Origin: Oscillospiraceae bacterium
GTDB taxonomy: Bacteria > Bacillota > Clostridia > Oscillospirales > Ruminococcaceae
Assembly (NCBI GenBank): GCA_020054675.1
Contig: JAIHAL010000006.1
Span: 1 to 64,000 of the forward strand
Length of the DNA: 64,000 nucleotides
Reading direction: 5' to 3'
Positions 24,440 to 32,972 of the stretch are shown piece by piece. How positions within the stretch are numbered: position 1 is the first letter of the stretch; each line of letters opens with the position of its first letter. Under the pieces are notes generated by a model. The model ran no database searches. It had not been told where the DNA came from and saw nothing but the letters and a program-made list of their open reading frames with translations. The translations under genes and the position numbers were made by a program.

Positions 24440-26458
24440 TTATCTTTCCAAAACCACAAAATCCCACGGATTTATGAGAAGTTTTTCACCGGAATGAATT
24501 TTCTTGTTGTCGATGATGGAAATTCCGTCTTTTCCGTTGTATTCGACTGTGGCTTCATTATTTGAGTAATTTAAAAAGTACACTATTTCCTTGCCGAAAC
24601 TGTTTGTTCCTTTTCTGATGATTACAGGGAAGGAGCATTTTTGTTCTTCGCCCCAAAGCTCCGCTTTTTTAAGGCAGTCTTCAAGGATGGCTTTAAGGTA
24701 TTCGTCAGAAGTATAACAGCCTATATAGGTTGCAAGGCCTTTCCCGTAATTGTTTTGAGTTACCGCGGAGTATCTGCCCCAGTTGTAATGCTCATAGCGC
24801 GCCATGGTTTTGGCGGTGGTCGGCTTTAAAAGCTCAATAAATGCCTTTGCCTCGCATTTTTCCTTTGGAACGCTGTATTCATCCGATGAAAGGAATGTGT
24901 TTTGGGGATTTGTATATTGGTTGTAGGTTATTCCAAGGCATTTGTTTATAATGTGAGGCAGTGATTGATGATAAACCTTTATATTTTCGTTTGCAACGGC
25001 GCTTCTGAACGTTGCAATCAAATGCCCGCCGTTTTCAACAAAAGCATTTATGCGCTTTAATGTGCTTTCCGGAACGGCATAAAGCGCCGGAACTATCAAA
25101 AGCTTGTAGCGTTCAAGATTTTCAGTTTCGGGGGTTACAAAATCGCATTCCGCATTAATTTTGTAAAGGCCGGTGTAAATCCAATAAAGCACATAATTGT
25201 ATTTCATGCTGCCGCCCCATGGCATGCCTGTTTCAATTTTAAACCATTCGAGGGCGGTGAGCGCTTCATTGCTTGCCATGATAGCAATTTTGTTTGATTT
25301 TTTAAGATTTATAAGCTTTTCGCCGAAAGCGTCAAATTCCCTGCCTATTTCCTTTGCTTCAAGATAGGTGTCGTTTTCGGCAAAATCATGGCTTAAAAGC
25401 CCTCTCCAATAGGTTTCTATGGAATTGTGTATCGAATGCCAGTGCCAGTACATAACTGAATTTGCTCCCGATGCAAGATGACTGAAAGCTTGCAGCCGGA
25501 GCTGGCCTTTGTATGGCAGCCATGACATATGCCCTTGCGCCTCTGTTTCCATTATGAGGTAATTGTCGTTTTTAAGGCTCCTTGTAAGGTCGCCGCAAAA
25601 AGCTATTTCAGTTCCGGTAAGGTTGTCCTGCGACGGGTGGTAAATATCGCAGCCTGCAATGGTGAGCGCCTTTGCGGCATCGAAATGGTTTACCGCCGGC
25701 TGAATGCCATAGGAATAACCTTTCCAGTCAAAGTCAAAATTGTGGGTTATAAATTGCGAGGGAGTTTTGTATTCGTTTACGATTTTTGACTGCCACATAA
25801 GGAATTCGCTTACAAGTCCGCGGCGGAATTTGTCGAATTCGCCTCCGAGGCTTGCGTTTATTGTTCCTCTTACATCGGGAAATTCTTCCCAGCTGTTTAT
25901 GCGGTTGCTCCAATAGTCAAGTCCGAATTCGTGGTTTAAGGCATCCAAATCATCATTAAATTTTTTGCGCAGGTATTTTATGAATTTTTGCTGCACGTTT
26001 TGAGAGGATGTATCGTAATATTTTGTTTCGTTATCAATTTGATAGCCTATGACGCATTTTCTTTTTGCAACTCTTTCCATAAGCTTTCTTATTGCCCTTT
26101 CGGCATAAAAAAGGTATGCAGGATGAGTGATGTCCATAATCTGCCTTGCGCCGTAAATTCCCCTGCCGTTTTTTGTTTCGGCAATTATGTCCGGGTGAAG
26201 TTTGGCCATCCATGCAGGCACGGCATATGTTGGAGTGCCTATTATTACGTTTATGTTGTTTTTCTCCATGGCATCCAATACGCGGTCTATGTGGGAAAAA
26301 TCAAAAACTCCCTCTTGCGGCTCCATTGTGCTCCATGTGGATTCCGCAATCCTGACTGTGTTCATTTTTGCGTCAAGCATCATTTTCACGTCGGCTTCAA
26401 GCCTGTCATAGGGCATATATTCATCATAATAAGCGGCGCCGAAAAGCGGTTTGTTCAT
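24440..26458 (-). CDS. GH42 family beta-galactosidase
   Basis: The enzyme hydrolyses terminal beta-galactosides inside the cell. It starts FGAAYYDEYMPYDRLEADV, typical for GH42, followed by the TIM barrel with RIAESTWSTMEP, GTPTYAVPAWM and the acid/base Glu144 in YQIDNETKYY. The nucleophile is probably the Glu in LIMETEAQGHMSW, and the barrel closes at SGANSVMYWHWHS. A Rossmann-like trimerisation domain (from about 385) and a small beta C-terminal domain follow. I begin at the ATG at 26458 with TTGAGGTG upstream; an earlier ATG at 26518 would add twenty residues unlike the family. Length, about 672, is normal. It converges on the GH43 gene. A degenerate AraC gene lies just upstream. Confidence 0.93.
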   Translation of the reverse strand: MNKPLFGAAYYDEYMPYDRLEADVKMMLDAKMNTVRIAESTWSTMEPQEGVFDFSHIDRVLDAMEKNNINVIIGTPTYAVPAWMAKLHPDIIAETKNGRGIYGARQIMDITHPAYLFYAERAIRKLMERVAKRKCVIGYQIDNETKYYDTSSQNVQQKFIKYLRKKFNDDLDALNHEFGLDYWSNRINSWEEFPDVRGTINASLGGEFDKFRRGLVSEFLMWQSKIVNEYKTPSQFITHNFDFDWKGYSYGIQPAVNHFDAAKALTIAGCDIYHPSQDNLTGTEIAFCGDLTRSLKNDNYLIMETEAQGHMSWLPYKGQLRLQAFSHLASGANSVMYWHWHSIHNSIETYWRGLLSHDFAENDTYLEAKEIGREFDAFGEKLINLKKSNKIAIMASNEALTALEWFKIETGMPWGGSMKYNYVLYWIYTGLYKINAECDFVTPETENLERYKLLIVPALYAVPESTLKRINAFVENGGHLIATFRSAVANENIKVYHQSLPHIINKCLGITYNQYTNPQNTFLSSDEYSVPKEKCEAKAFIELLKPTTAKTMARYEHYNWGRYSAVTQNNYGKGLATYIGCYTSDEYLKAILEDCLKKAELWGEEQKCSFPVIIRKGTNSFGKEIVYFLNYSNNEATVEYNGKDGISIIDNKKIHSGEKLLINPWDFVVLER

Positions 26459-26637
26459 TGAAAACACCTCAATTTTCATAATTTTAAATGCTTTTGCCAC
26501 ATTATTATAGTACAACAAAACAAAAAATAAGTCCAGAATTTCTTTTTACAAGTCCGATTTGTTGTATTTTTAAGTCTGTATAGTAGTAGAACATATAAGC
26601 AGGATTATCCATATCCGATATATATTTGCCTAAACAT

Positions 26638-26844
26638 CATTTGCCTTGCTTTTTAAAATCTCTCGGAGTTGTTCCGGTGATTTTTTTAAAGATGTGGTTG
26701 AAAAATTTCATATCGCTGTAACCCACATCGGCTGCGATGTCGACGATTTTTTTATTTGTGGTTTTTAAAAGCTTGCAAGCCTGTTCAATTCTTATTTTTT
26801 GAGCGTATTCAAAAACCGTCATTCCGGTGCAATCTTTAAATGGT
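26638..26844 (-). pseudogene. AraC-family regulator, C-terminal remnant
   Basis: Only the DNA-binding end is left: TGMTVFEYAQKIRIEQACKL, then LLKTTNKKIVDIAADVGYSD and MKFFNHIFKKITGTTPRDFK. This is the double helix-turn-helix of AraC/XylS regulators from the end of its first half onward. The frame upstream of FKDC runs into sequence belonging to the GH78 gene on the other strand at about 26838-26846. An intact AraC protein would carry some 200 more N-terminal residues. It was probably the divergent activator of the rhamnosidase and was lost together with that gene's 5' half. Confidence 0.88.
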
Positions 26845-28276
26845 AGAGGAATATCCGGGAGATTTTTCAATAGATAATTTCAATGCTATAGTTGTACATT
26901 CAGATATGAAACCAACCGGCAGCTTTTCTTGCTCAAATGAAATGCTAAATAAATTGCAGCACAATATCCTTTGGGGATTGAAAGGGAATTTTGTTGATAT
27001 CCCGACGGATTGCCCACAGCGTGACGAGCGCCTTGGCTGGACCGGAGATGCTCAGGTATTTATCCGGACTGCTTGTTTTTTAATGGAAACCGCACCGTTT
27101 TTCCGAAAATGGCTTAGTGATATGAAAGCCGACCAGCTTTCAAACGGAGGAGTTCCATATGTGATTCCTGATGTGCTGACAGATGGTGATGGCGGGCACT
27201 CTTCTTCCGGCTGGGGATATGCGGCGGTTATTTGTCCTTGGACAATATATCAATGCTATGGCGATAAAAAAATCCTTGAAGAACAATATGAAAGCATGAA
27301 ACAATGTGTGGAATACATTCATTCTCACGCTGAAAACGGAGTCCTTTGGAATACGGGTTTTCATTTTGGCGACTGGCTTGCGCTTGATGCAAAAGAAGGA
27401 AGCTATTTTGGCGCCACGCCAAACGATTTGGTTTCAACAGCCTTTTACGCTTATTCTACGGATTTGGTTGCAAAAGCTGCAAGAATATTGGGATTTGAAA
27501 ATGATGCGGAAATATACGAAAAGCTCCATAAAGATATTGTCAAAGCTTTTCAAGATGAATTTTTTACTCCTGCGGGACGTCTTGCCGCAAGAACTCAAAC
27601 AGCGCATGTACTGGCGCTTATGTTTGACCTCGTTCCGGAGGAGCATCGCTTGCGCACAATAAATACCTTATTAAGTCTTTTGGAAGAAAAAGACTGGCAT
27701 CTTACTACCGGCTTCCTTGGCACGCCATATTTATGTCATGTATTAAGCCGGAACGGAAAACTTGATGCGGCATATAAACTACTTCTCCAAGAAGATTATC
27801 CCTCATGGCTTTATCAGGTTAAAATGGGTGCAACAACAGTTTGGGAGCATTGGGATGGCATAAAACCGGATGGCTCCATGTGGAGCGCGGATATGAATTC
27901 ATTTAACCATTACGCATATGGAGCTGTTGGCGATTGGATGTACAGAGTGGCGGCAGGACTTGATACGGATTCTGATTTGCCGGGATATAAGCGGATTCTT
28001 ATTCATCCGCAGCCGGGAGGAGATTTGACATATGCAAAAGCCGAATATTTGAGCATGTATGGCAAAATATCCATTGAATGGCACATCAGCGGCAAAGAAA
28101 TTTTTATAGATATTGCCGTGCCGCATAATACAACGGCGCATGTAATTCTTCCAAAAGCATCTCCCGAATGCATAAAAGGAAGCAAAGCATCTTTTGCAAC
28201 TTGTGCTCAAGGGGCAGAAACGGAATTGGGGTCGGGGAGCTATAGTTTCAGTTATGTCTATGATAAGCAGCAATAA
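26840..28276 (+). pseudogene. GH78 alpha-L-rhamnosidase, N-terminal half missing
   Basis: The frame holds the complete (alpha/alpha)6 barrel of GH78 (FVDIPTDCPQRDERLGWTGD with the catalytic Glu, GWGYAAVICPW, GATTVWEHWDG with the second acid) and the C-terminal beta-domain (PGYKRILIHPQPGG). The family usually has 850-950 residues; here 478 are present. The accessory beta-domains that precede the barrel are missing and the frame begins at VEEYPGDFS, where homologues read V-x-GYPG, fused to AraC sequence. There is no ribosome site. Intact, it would remove rhamnose from pectin or glycosides. A single deletion across the divergent AraC/GH78 promoter region explains both truncations. Confidence 0.88.
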
Positions 28277-28290
28277 ATAAAAAACAGAGA

Positions 28291-28335
28291 TATGCTTTTG
28301 GGGATGATTTGCACAATCCCCAGCATAATAATTTT
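28291..28335 (+). terminator. Hairpin after the GH78 remnant
   Basis: TATGCT/AGCATA outer arms and GGGGAT/ATCCCC inner arms form a bulged hairpin followed by an AT-rich tail. A second, loosely spaced pair (AAAGCACCG near 28342 with CGGTGCTTT near 28405) lies beyond it. Confidence 0.6.
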
Positions 28336-28511
28336 ATATTAAAAAGCACCGGAATTGCTGGATTTTAATTTGTTTTCATGTTACAATGAAATCAAAAGCA
28401 AAGACGGTGCTTTTGTTTTTAAAATTGATTTTGGCAATCTGTTTTGAAATAAGCACATTGCAAAAAATGCTTGTTAGGAACATAAAAAATATGATTTTGG
28501 AGGAAATTTAA

Positions 28512-28796
28512 ATGAAATTTAAAGAGCATACCGAATTTATGATTGATTTTATTTCAAGTTTCATAAACGGCAAAACAAGCCGTTATTTTTTTGATTTGGA
28601 TTATTGCGCCCGCGTCATAGAGCATTTCCCGTATATGGAGCGTGAGAATAGCGAAATTGCCGAAAGATTTGCAGATACCGTAGACGAGGCATATGAGCGC
28701 GCAAGCGCTTCCTGCCTGTCGGATGAGGAATTTAGAATTGAAATTTCAAAAGCATTTGATAAATGGCTTGGCAAAAAGAAAATTGATATTATTTAA
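28512..28796 (+). CDS. Small hypothetical cytoplasmic protein
   Basis: I do not recognise this 94-residue protein. It has a good ribosome site (GGAGGAAATTTAA), no signal or membrane segment, and appears mainly helical and acidic (MERENSEIAERFADTVDEAY, then a Lys-rich end KWLGKKKID). It stands alone between the GH78 remnant and the two-component cassette. Codon use is like that of the host genes. Confidence 0.75.
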   Translation: MKFKEHTEFMIDFISSFINGKTSRYFFDLDYCARVIEHFPYMERENSEIAERFADTVDEAYERASASCLSDEEFRIEISKAFDKWLGKKKIDII

Positions 28797-28886
28797 GGGA
28801 AAAGCATTTTTAATTGATTGCATCAACATTTCTTTAACATTTGCATGCTAAAATAAAAAATCAAAATTCAAACGGAGGAATGTTGG

Positions 28887-29558
28887 ATGGTTAATATTTT
28901 AGTTGTTGAGGATGATTTGAAGCTTAACCAAATTGTCTGCACGCATTTAAACGATAATGGATATAAAGCAACAGGGTGCCTGAATGCGCAGGAAGCGTAT
29001 GAAGCGATGTACAATTCCATCTTTGACCTTATTATTTCTGACATCATGATGCCGGGAATAGATGGCTTTGAGTTTGCAAGGACTGTACGCGGCATCAACA
29101 AAACAATCCCCATCCTTTTCATGACGGCCCGCGACGACATGACCGCAATGAAAAAAGGTTTTCTTGCCGGAATTGATGATTATATGGTAAAGCCGATAAA
29201 TTTGGATGAGCTTGTGCTGCGCATAGGAGCGCTGCTGCGCCGTGCCAATATTGCCGCAGACAAACGGCTTGCTGTGGGCAATCTCGTTTTGGACTCTGAA
29301 GCTATGACCGCCGCGGTGGATGGAGATGAAATCCCGGTGACCGTCCGGGAATTCAATATCCTGTATAAGCTGCTTTCTTACCCCAACCATACTTTTTCAA
29401 GAGCTCAGCTTATGGATGAATTTTGGGGGATTGACAGCGAAACCAGCCTGCGTGCTGTGGACGTGTATATCACCAAGCTTCGGGATAAATTTTCCACTTG
29501 CAGCGGATTTAAAATCGTCACGGTGCATGGTCTTGGCTATAAGGCGGTGCTGCAATGA
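28887..29558 (+). CDS. OmpR-family response regulator
   Basis: The receiver domain has VVEDD (residues 6-10), the phosphoacceptor Asp in LIISDIMMPGIDG (about residue 52), MTARDD and VKPINLDEL. The C-terminal winged helix (about 125-223) shows TVREFNILYKLLSYPNHTFSRAQL and AVDVYITKLRDK, then VHGLGYKAVLQ. Phosphorylated by the kinase encoded just downstream, it would activate local promoters, possibly those of the membrane protein/radical SAM genes that follow. GGAGGAATGTT precedes the ATG. Leu is mostly CTG or TTG and GC is higher than in flanking genes, as in the whole cassette to 32856. Confidence 0.94.
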   Translation: MVNILVVEDDLKLNQIVCTHLNDNGYKATGCLNAQEAYEAMYNSIFDLIISDIMMPGIDGFEFARTVRGINKTIPILFMTARDDMTAMKKGFLAGIDDYMVKPINLDELVLRIGALLRRANIAADKRLAVGNLVLDSEAMTAAVDGDEIPVTVREFNILYKLLSYPNHTFSRAQLMDEFWGIDSETSLRAVDVYITKLRDKFSTCSGFKIVTVHGLGYKAVLQ

Positions 29559-30637
29559 AGAAGAAGCAAATCGAAAAAGACAGCCGGGTCAAATCAAGGC
29601 ATTTTACATGGCGTGAAGTTGTGCTGACATATATAATTTTGCTCGTGCTTTCTGCCGGGCAGTGGATGATTTATCATGAATATGTGGATTTTGGCGTTTT
29701 CCCTCCGGAATATATCTTCGGGATGCTTGGGTATTGGCTGATTGTTACCGCTGTCTTTTGCCTTGTCACCGCGCGGCAGAAAATCCGAGCCTTTGATATT
29801 CCCATGAGAAGGCTAAGCGAAGCTGCAAGGCAGGTCGCCGGGGGCGATTTTTCAGTATATCTTGAACCTGTCCATTCTCCTGAGAAATTTGATTATGTGG
29901 ATGCAATGTTTGAGGATTTCAATAAGATGGTGGAGGAACTGGGGAGCATTGAAACATTAAAAAACGATTTCATAGCCAATGTATCCCATGAGCTTAAAAC
30001 GCCGCTTGCTGTCATACAAAACTATGCGGCGGCGCTGCAGAAGGAAAATCTGCCTTATGAGGTCAGAAAGGATTATTGCGACACCATTATCAATGCTTCA
30101 CAAAAGCTGACGACGCTTGTAACGAACATATTGAAGCTCAACAAGCTGGAAAATCAGAAGATTGTGCCATCGCCGCAGCCTTATGACCTGTGCCGCCAAT
30201 TGACCGAATATGCTCTGCAGTTTGAAGAATTGTGGGAGAAGAAAAATATTGAATTTACAGCCGATTTGGAGGATCGGGCAATTATTAACGCCGACGAAGA
30301 GATGCTGGGCATTGTTTGGCATAACCTGTTGTCAAACGCCATCAAATTCACAGACCCGGGAGGAAAGATTACTTTGACGCAGACATCCGACGAAGACACG
30401 GTTACCGTTACGGTGTCCGATACCGGATGCGGCATAAGCAAAGAAGCCATTGGCAGGATTTTTGACAAGTTTTATCAGGGCGATACCTCGCACGCGCAGG
30501 AAGGCAATGGATTGGGCCTTGCGCTCACATTAAAGGTGATCGAGCTGGTTGGCGGCTCGATTACCGTTGCCAGCGAGCCGGGCAAAGGCACGACATTTAC
30601 GGTTCGGCTGAAAGCAAGTGAAAAAATAAATGAATAG
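29555..30637 (+). CDS. Sensor histidine kinase with HAMP domain
   Basis: Two membrane helices (about residues 24-42 and 54-72) enclose only about a dozen extracytoplasmic residues, so the stimulus is likely sensed in the membrane or by a partner. A HAMP-like segment follows (MRRLSEAARQVAGGDFSVY), then the HisKA box NDFIANVSHELKTPLAVIQN and the ATPase motifs HNLLSNAIKFTD, VSDTGCGIS, FDKFYQGD and GNGLGLALT. It overlaps the regulator as ATGA. This is the intramembrane-sensing kinase layout often linked to antimicrobial-peptide or envelope stress, though the target here is unknown. Confidence 0.93.
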   Translation: MKKKQIEKDSRVKSRHFTWREVVLTYIILLVLSAGQWMIYHEYVDFGVFPPEYIFGMLGYWLIVTAVFCLVTARQKIRAFDIPMRRLSEAARQVAGGDFSVYLEPVHSPEKFDYVDAMFEDFNKMVEELGSIETLKNDFIANVSHELKTPLAVIQNYAAALQKENLPYEVRKDYCDTIINASQKLTTLVTNILKLNKLENQKIVPSPQPYDLCRQLTEYALQFEELWEKKNIEFTADLEDRAIINADEEMLGIVWHNLLSNAIKFTDPGGKITLTQTSDEDTVTVTVSDTGCGISKEAIGRIFDKFYQGDTSHAQEGNGLGLALTLKVIELVGGSITVASEPGKGTTFTVRLKASEKINE

Positions 30638-30648
30638 TGATTACAACC

Positions 30649-30692
30649 GCAAAAGCGGTCCGAATTTGAAAAAATCCGGACCGCTTTTGCAT
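30649..30692 (+). terminator. Terminator after the kinase gene
   Basis: GCAAAAGCGGTCCG (30649-30662) pairs perfectly with CGGACCGCTTTTGC (30677-30690). It separates the two-component genes from the membrane protein/radical SAM group. Confidence 0.85.
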
Positions 30693-30804
30693 TATGCATT
30701 AATATTTCTCAAACAATTCTCAAGCATTTCATACATTTTTCGGGATTAATATACGGTCATAAGGTTAATTGAAGTAAAAACAGATATGGAAAGGAGTTGT
30801 CATT

Positions 30805-31338
30805 ATGGTTGAGGTTACAAAAAATGAAAACAATTTTATCGGGTATGAGTACAAGGAGATTACGGCAGACAGGAGCATGGAATCAGTATATGCCGACGGC
30901 TATGCCAACTTTGGCTGGATTTTAGTGGATACTGTTGCCCCTGTACAAGGAATAGGGTCAATTACCATGAAGTTTAAACGTGACCGCAAAATCCGAAATA
31001 AGGCGGAGCTTACCCGGCTTCAGCGGCAGTTTGAATCCTGCGTCAGTCAGATAGAAAGCCTGGAACGCTCAAAAAGCAGCAGCGCCATGATCGCCGCTTT
31101 CAGCATAGGTCTTGTCGGAACCGCTTTTATGGCCGGATCGGTGTTTTCTTATCTTGCCAATATGCTGCCTCTTAGTATTATTCTGGCAATCCCTGCTTTC
31201 GCAGGCTGGATTTTGCCGTATTTTTGCTTTCTCAATATCCGCAGCAAGACGACCGACAAGGTCACTCCTCTGATTGAGCAGAAATACGACGAGCTTTATG
31301 CAGTATGCGAAAAAGCAAACAGCTTATTGTCGAAGTAA
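30805..31338 (+). CDS. Membrane protein of unknown function in the radical SAM cassette
   Basis: I do not recognise this 177-residue protein. The N-terminal 60 residues are soluble and start VEVTKNENNFIGYEYKEITA. A charged helical stretch follows (about 65-90, KAELTRLQRQFESCVSQIES), then two hydrophobic helices (about 92-115 and 119-142) and a C-terminal helix VTPLIEQKYDELYAVCEKAN. Both soluble parts would lie on the same, probably cytoplasmic, side. AAAGGAGTTG precedes the start. It is followed by a 35-residue membrane peptide gene and the radical SAM gene at short distances, so the three likely form one transcript. Confidence 0.8.
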   Translation: MVEVTKNENNFIGYEYKEITADRSMESVYADGYANFGWILVDTVAPVQGIGSITMKFKRDRKIRNKAELTRLQRQFESCVSQIESLERSKSSSAMIAAFSIGLVGTAFMAGSVFSYLANMLPLSIILAIPAFAGWILPYFCFLNIRSKTTDKVTPLIEQKYDELYAVCEKANSLLSK

Positions 31339-31368
31339 AAAAGCATAAGATGGACAAGGAGGCAAAAT

Positions 31369-31476
31369 ATGGAGAAGACAATTTATATCTTAGCGGCGAT
31401 ACTGGTTGCCATTTCCGCCGGGGCGATAGGCATTAGCGCATACCGCAGGCATCGCAGTTTTAATTATCATCAATAA
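31369..31476 (+). CDS. 35-residue single-pass membrane microprotein
   Basis: A strong ribosome site (AAGGAGG, seven bases before the ATG) drives a 35-codon frame. It begins MEKTIYILAAILVAISAGAI, then GISAYRRHRSFNYHQ. It is one hydrophobic helix with a basic, aromatic and His-rich tail. Spacing to the genes on both sides (30 and 12 bases) and the good ribosome sites show it is a real gene of the cassette. It could be a subunit or regulator of the membrane protein, or a substrate of the radical SAM enzyme. The sequence has no Cys and no clear leader/core division, so the last idea is speculative. Confidence 0.75.
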   Translation: MEKTIYILAAILVAISAGAIGISAYRRHRSFNYHQ

Positions 31477-31488
31477 AGGAGAAAACTT

Positions 31489-32856
31489 ATGAATGCAAAA
31501 GAAAAAATCAGCGGATTTGTTTTAAATCAGGCAATGAACTACATCTCCGGAAATCCGGAGAAAAACCTGCCGAAACTTCTGAATTGGATTGACGCTTTGG
31601 GCATCAAGGACTTCGAAAGCCAGTCAAGGGTATTCCATGAGGTGCTTGATCATCCCGATAACGTCTGGTACCAATACATTATGGGCCTTTGGCGGGACAT
31701 CGACAACGATGTTCTGAAAGCGGTATTCCGCAACTTTGGGCTGAATGCCAGCCTTCTCAGCTTCCCAAAGCAAAGGGAACTGGAGGAAGAACATGGGTGC
31801 AACATTCCCATGACGATACTTATCGACCCCACTTCGGCCTGCAACCTCAAATGCACCGGCTGCTGGGCCGCCGAATATGGCAACAAGCTCAATTTGCCTT
31901 ATGAAACGCTGGACAGCATTATCCGGCAGGGCAAGGAATTAAGCATATATTTCTACCTGTACTCCGGCGGCGAGCCGCTGATGCGAAAAACTGACATTAT
32001 CCGCCTGTGCGATGAGCATCCGGACTGCCAGTTTGCCGCTTTCACCAACGGCACGCTGATTGACGAGGCGTTCGCCGACGAGCTTTTGAGGGTCAAGAAT
32101 TTCATCCCTATCATCAGCGTGGAGGGATTTGAAGAGGATACCGATTTCCGCAGGGGCGCCGGGACATTTAAAAAGGTGGAGCGGGCAATGGCCATCCTTA
32201 AGGAAAAGCGCCTGCCGTTCGGTACATCCTGCTGCTACACAAGCAAAAACGTCCACATAATCGGTTCCGAGGAATATTTCGACCGTATGATAGAATGGGG
32301 CGCAAAATTCTGCTGGTTCTTTACATATATGCCGGTTGGCAAGGAAGCTGTGCCGGAGCTCATGGCCACCGCTGAGCAGCGCGCATACATGTATCGGCAG
32401 ATCCGCAAATTCCGGGAAACAAAACCGATTTTCACGCTGGATTTCTGGAACGACGGCGAGTACGCCGGAGGATGCATCGCAGGCGGCAGGCGGTACCTGC
32501 ATATCAACGCAAACGGGGATATGGAGCCATGTGCGTTCGTCCATTACTCCGATTCCAATATACATGAGAAAACGCTGCTTGAAGCGTTGAAATCACCTTT
32601 GTTTATGGCTTACCGCAACGGTCAGCCGTTCAATGAAAATCATCTGCGTCCCTGCCCGCTGCTGGATAATCCCGATGCGCTTGTAGGCATGGTTGAGGAT
32701 TCGGGTGCTTATTCAACTGATTTGCAAAATCCCGAGGATGTGCGTGAGCTGGCTGCCAAATGCAAAAACGCGTCGGAAAACTGGGCAGGTGTTGCGGATG
32801 AGCTTTGGGGATGCTACGGGCATTGCCAAAGCTGCAAGAACCATCAAAGCGCTTAA
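31489..32856 (+). CDS. Radical SAM protein with SPASM-like C-terminal cysteines
   Basis: The 455-residue protein has an N-terminal helical region of about 105 residues, then the cluster motif CNLKCTGCW near residue 119 and LYSGGEPLM, which bind the [4Fe-4S] cluster and S-adenosylmethionine. The C-terminal part has GGCIAGGRRYLHINANGDME followed by PC, NHLRPCPLLDN, and a last CYGHCQSC, a pattern like the auxiliary-cluster (SPASM) domains of enzymes that modify peptides or proteins. The actual reaction is unknown. AAAGGAGAAAAC precedes the ATG, 12 bases after the microprotein. High CTG and C/G-ending codons, unlike purB downstream, point to acquisition of the whole cassette. Confidence 0.85.
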   Translation: MNAKEKISGFVLNQAMNYISGNPEKNLPKLLNWIDALGIKDFESQSRVFHEVLDHPDNVWYQYIMGLWRDIDNDVLKAVFRNFGLNASLLSFPKQRELEEEHGCNIPMTILIDPTSACNLKCTGCWAAEYGNKLNLPYETLDSIIRQGKELSIYFYLYSGGEPLMRKTDIIRLCDEHPDCQFAAFTNGTLIDEAFADELLRVKNFIPIISVEGFEEDTDFRRGAGTFKKVERAMAILKEKRLPFGTSCCYTSKNVHIIGSEEYFDRMIEWGAKFCWFFTYMPVGKEAVPELMATAEQRAYMYRQIRKFRETKPIFTLDFWNDGEYAGGCIAGGRRYLHINANGDMEPCAFVHYSDSNIHEKTLLEALKSPLFMAYRNGQPFNENHLRPCPLLDNPDALVGMVEDSGAYSTDLQNPEDVRELAAKCKNASENWAGVADELWGCYGHCQSCKNHQSA

Positions 32857-32906
32857 TTATACATTTAGCATATACAAAAATTTTGCTGATAACTGAAAAC
32901 CCTTGC

Positions 32907-32935
32907 TTGTAAAATGGGGTTTATTGTGTTAAAAT
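32907..32935 (+). promoter_or_regulatory. Promoter for purB
   Basis: TTGTAA (32907-32912) and TAAAAT (32930-32935) are 17 bases apart, with the start codon 37 bases further on. No purine riboswitch is seen. Confidence 0.55.
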
Positions 32936-32972
32936 AATAAAATGGAATTTTAAATTTAAAGGAGTTTTCCCG

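Noticed and set aside
31939-32565. A 208-codon minus-strand frame
   Set aside because: It is antisense to the radical SAM gene, in GC-richer sequence where chance frames are longer, and shows no recognisable motif.
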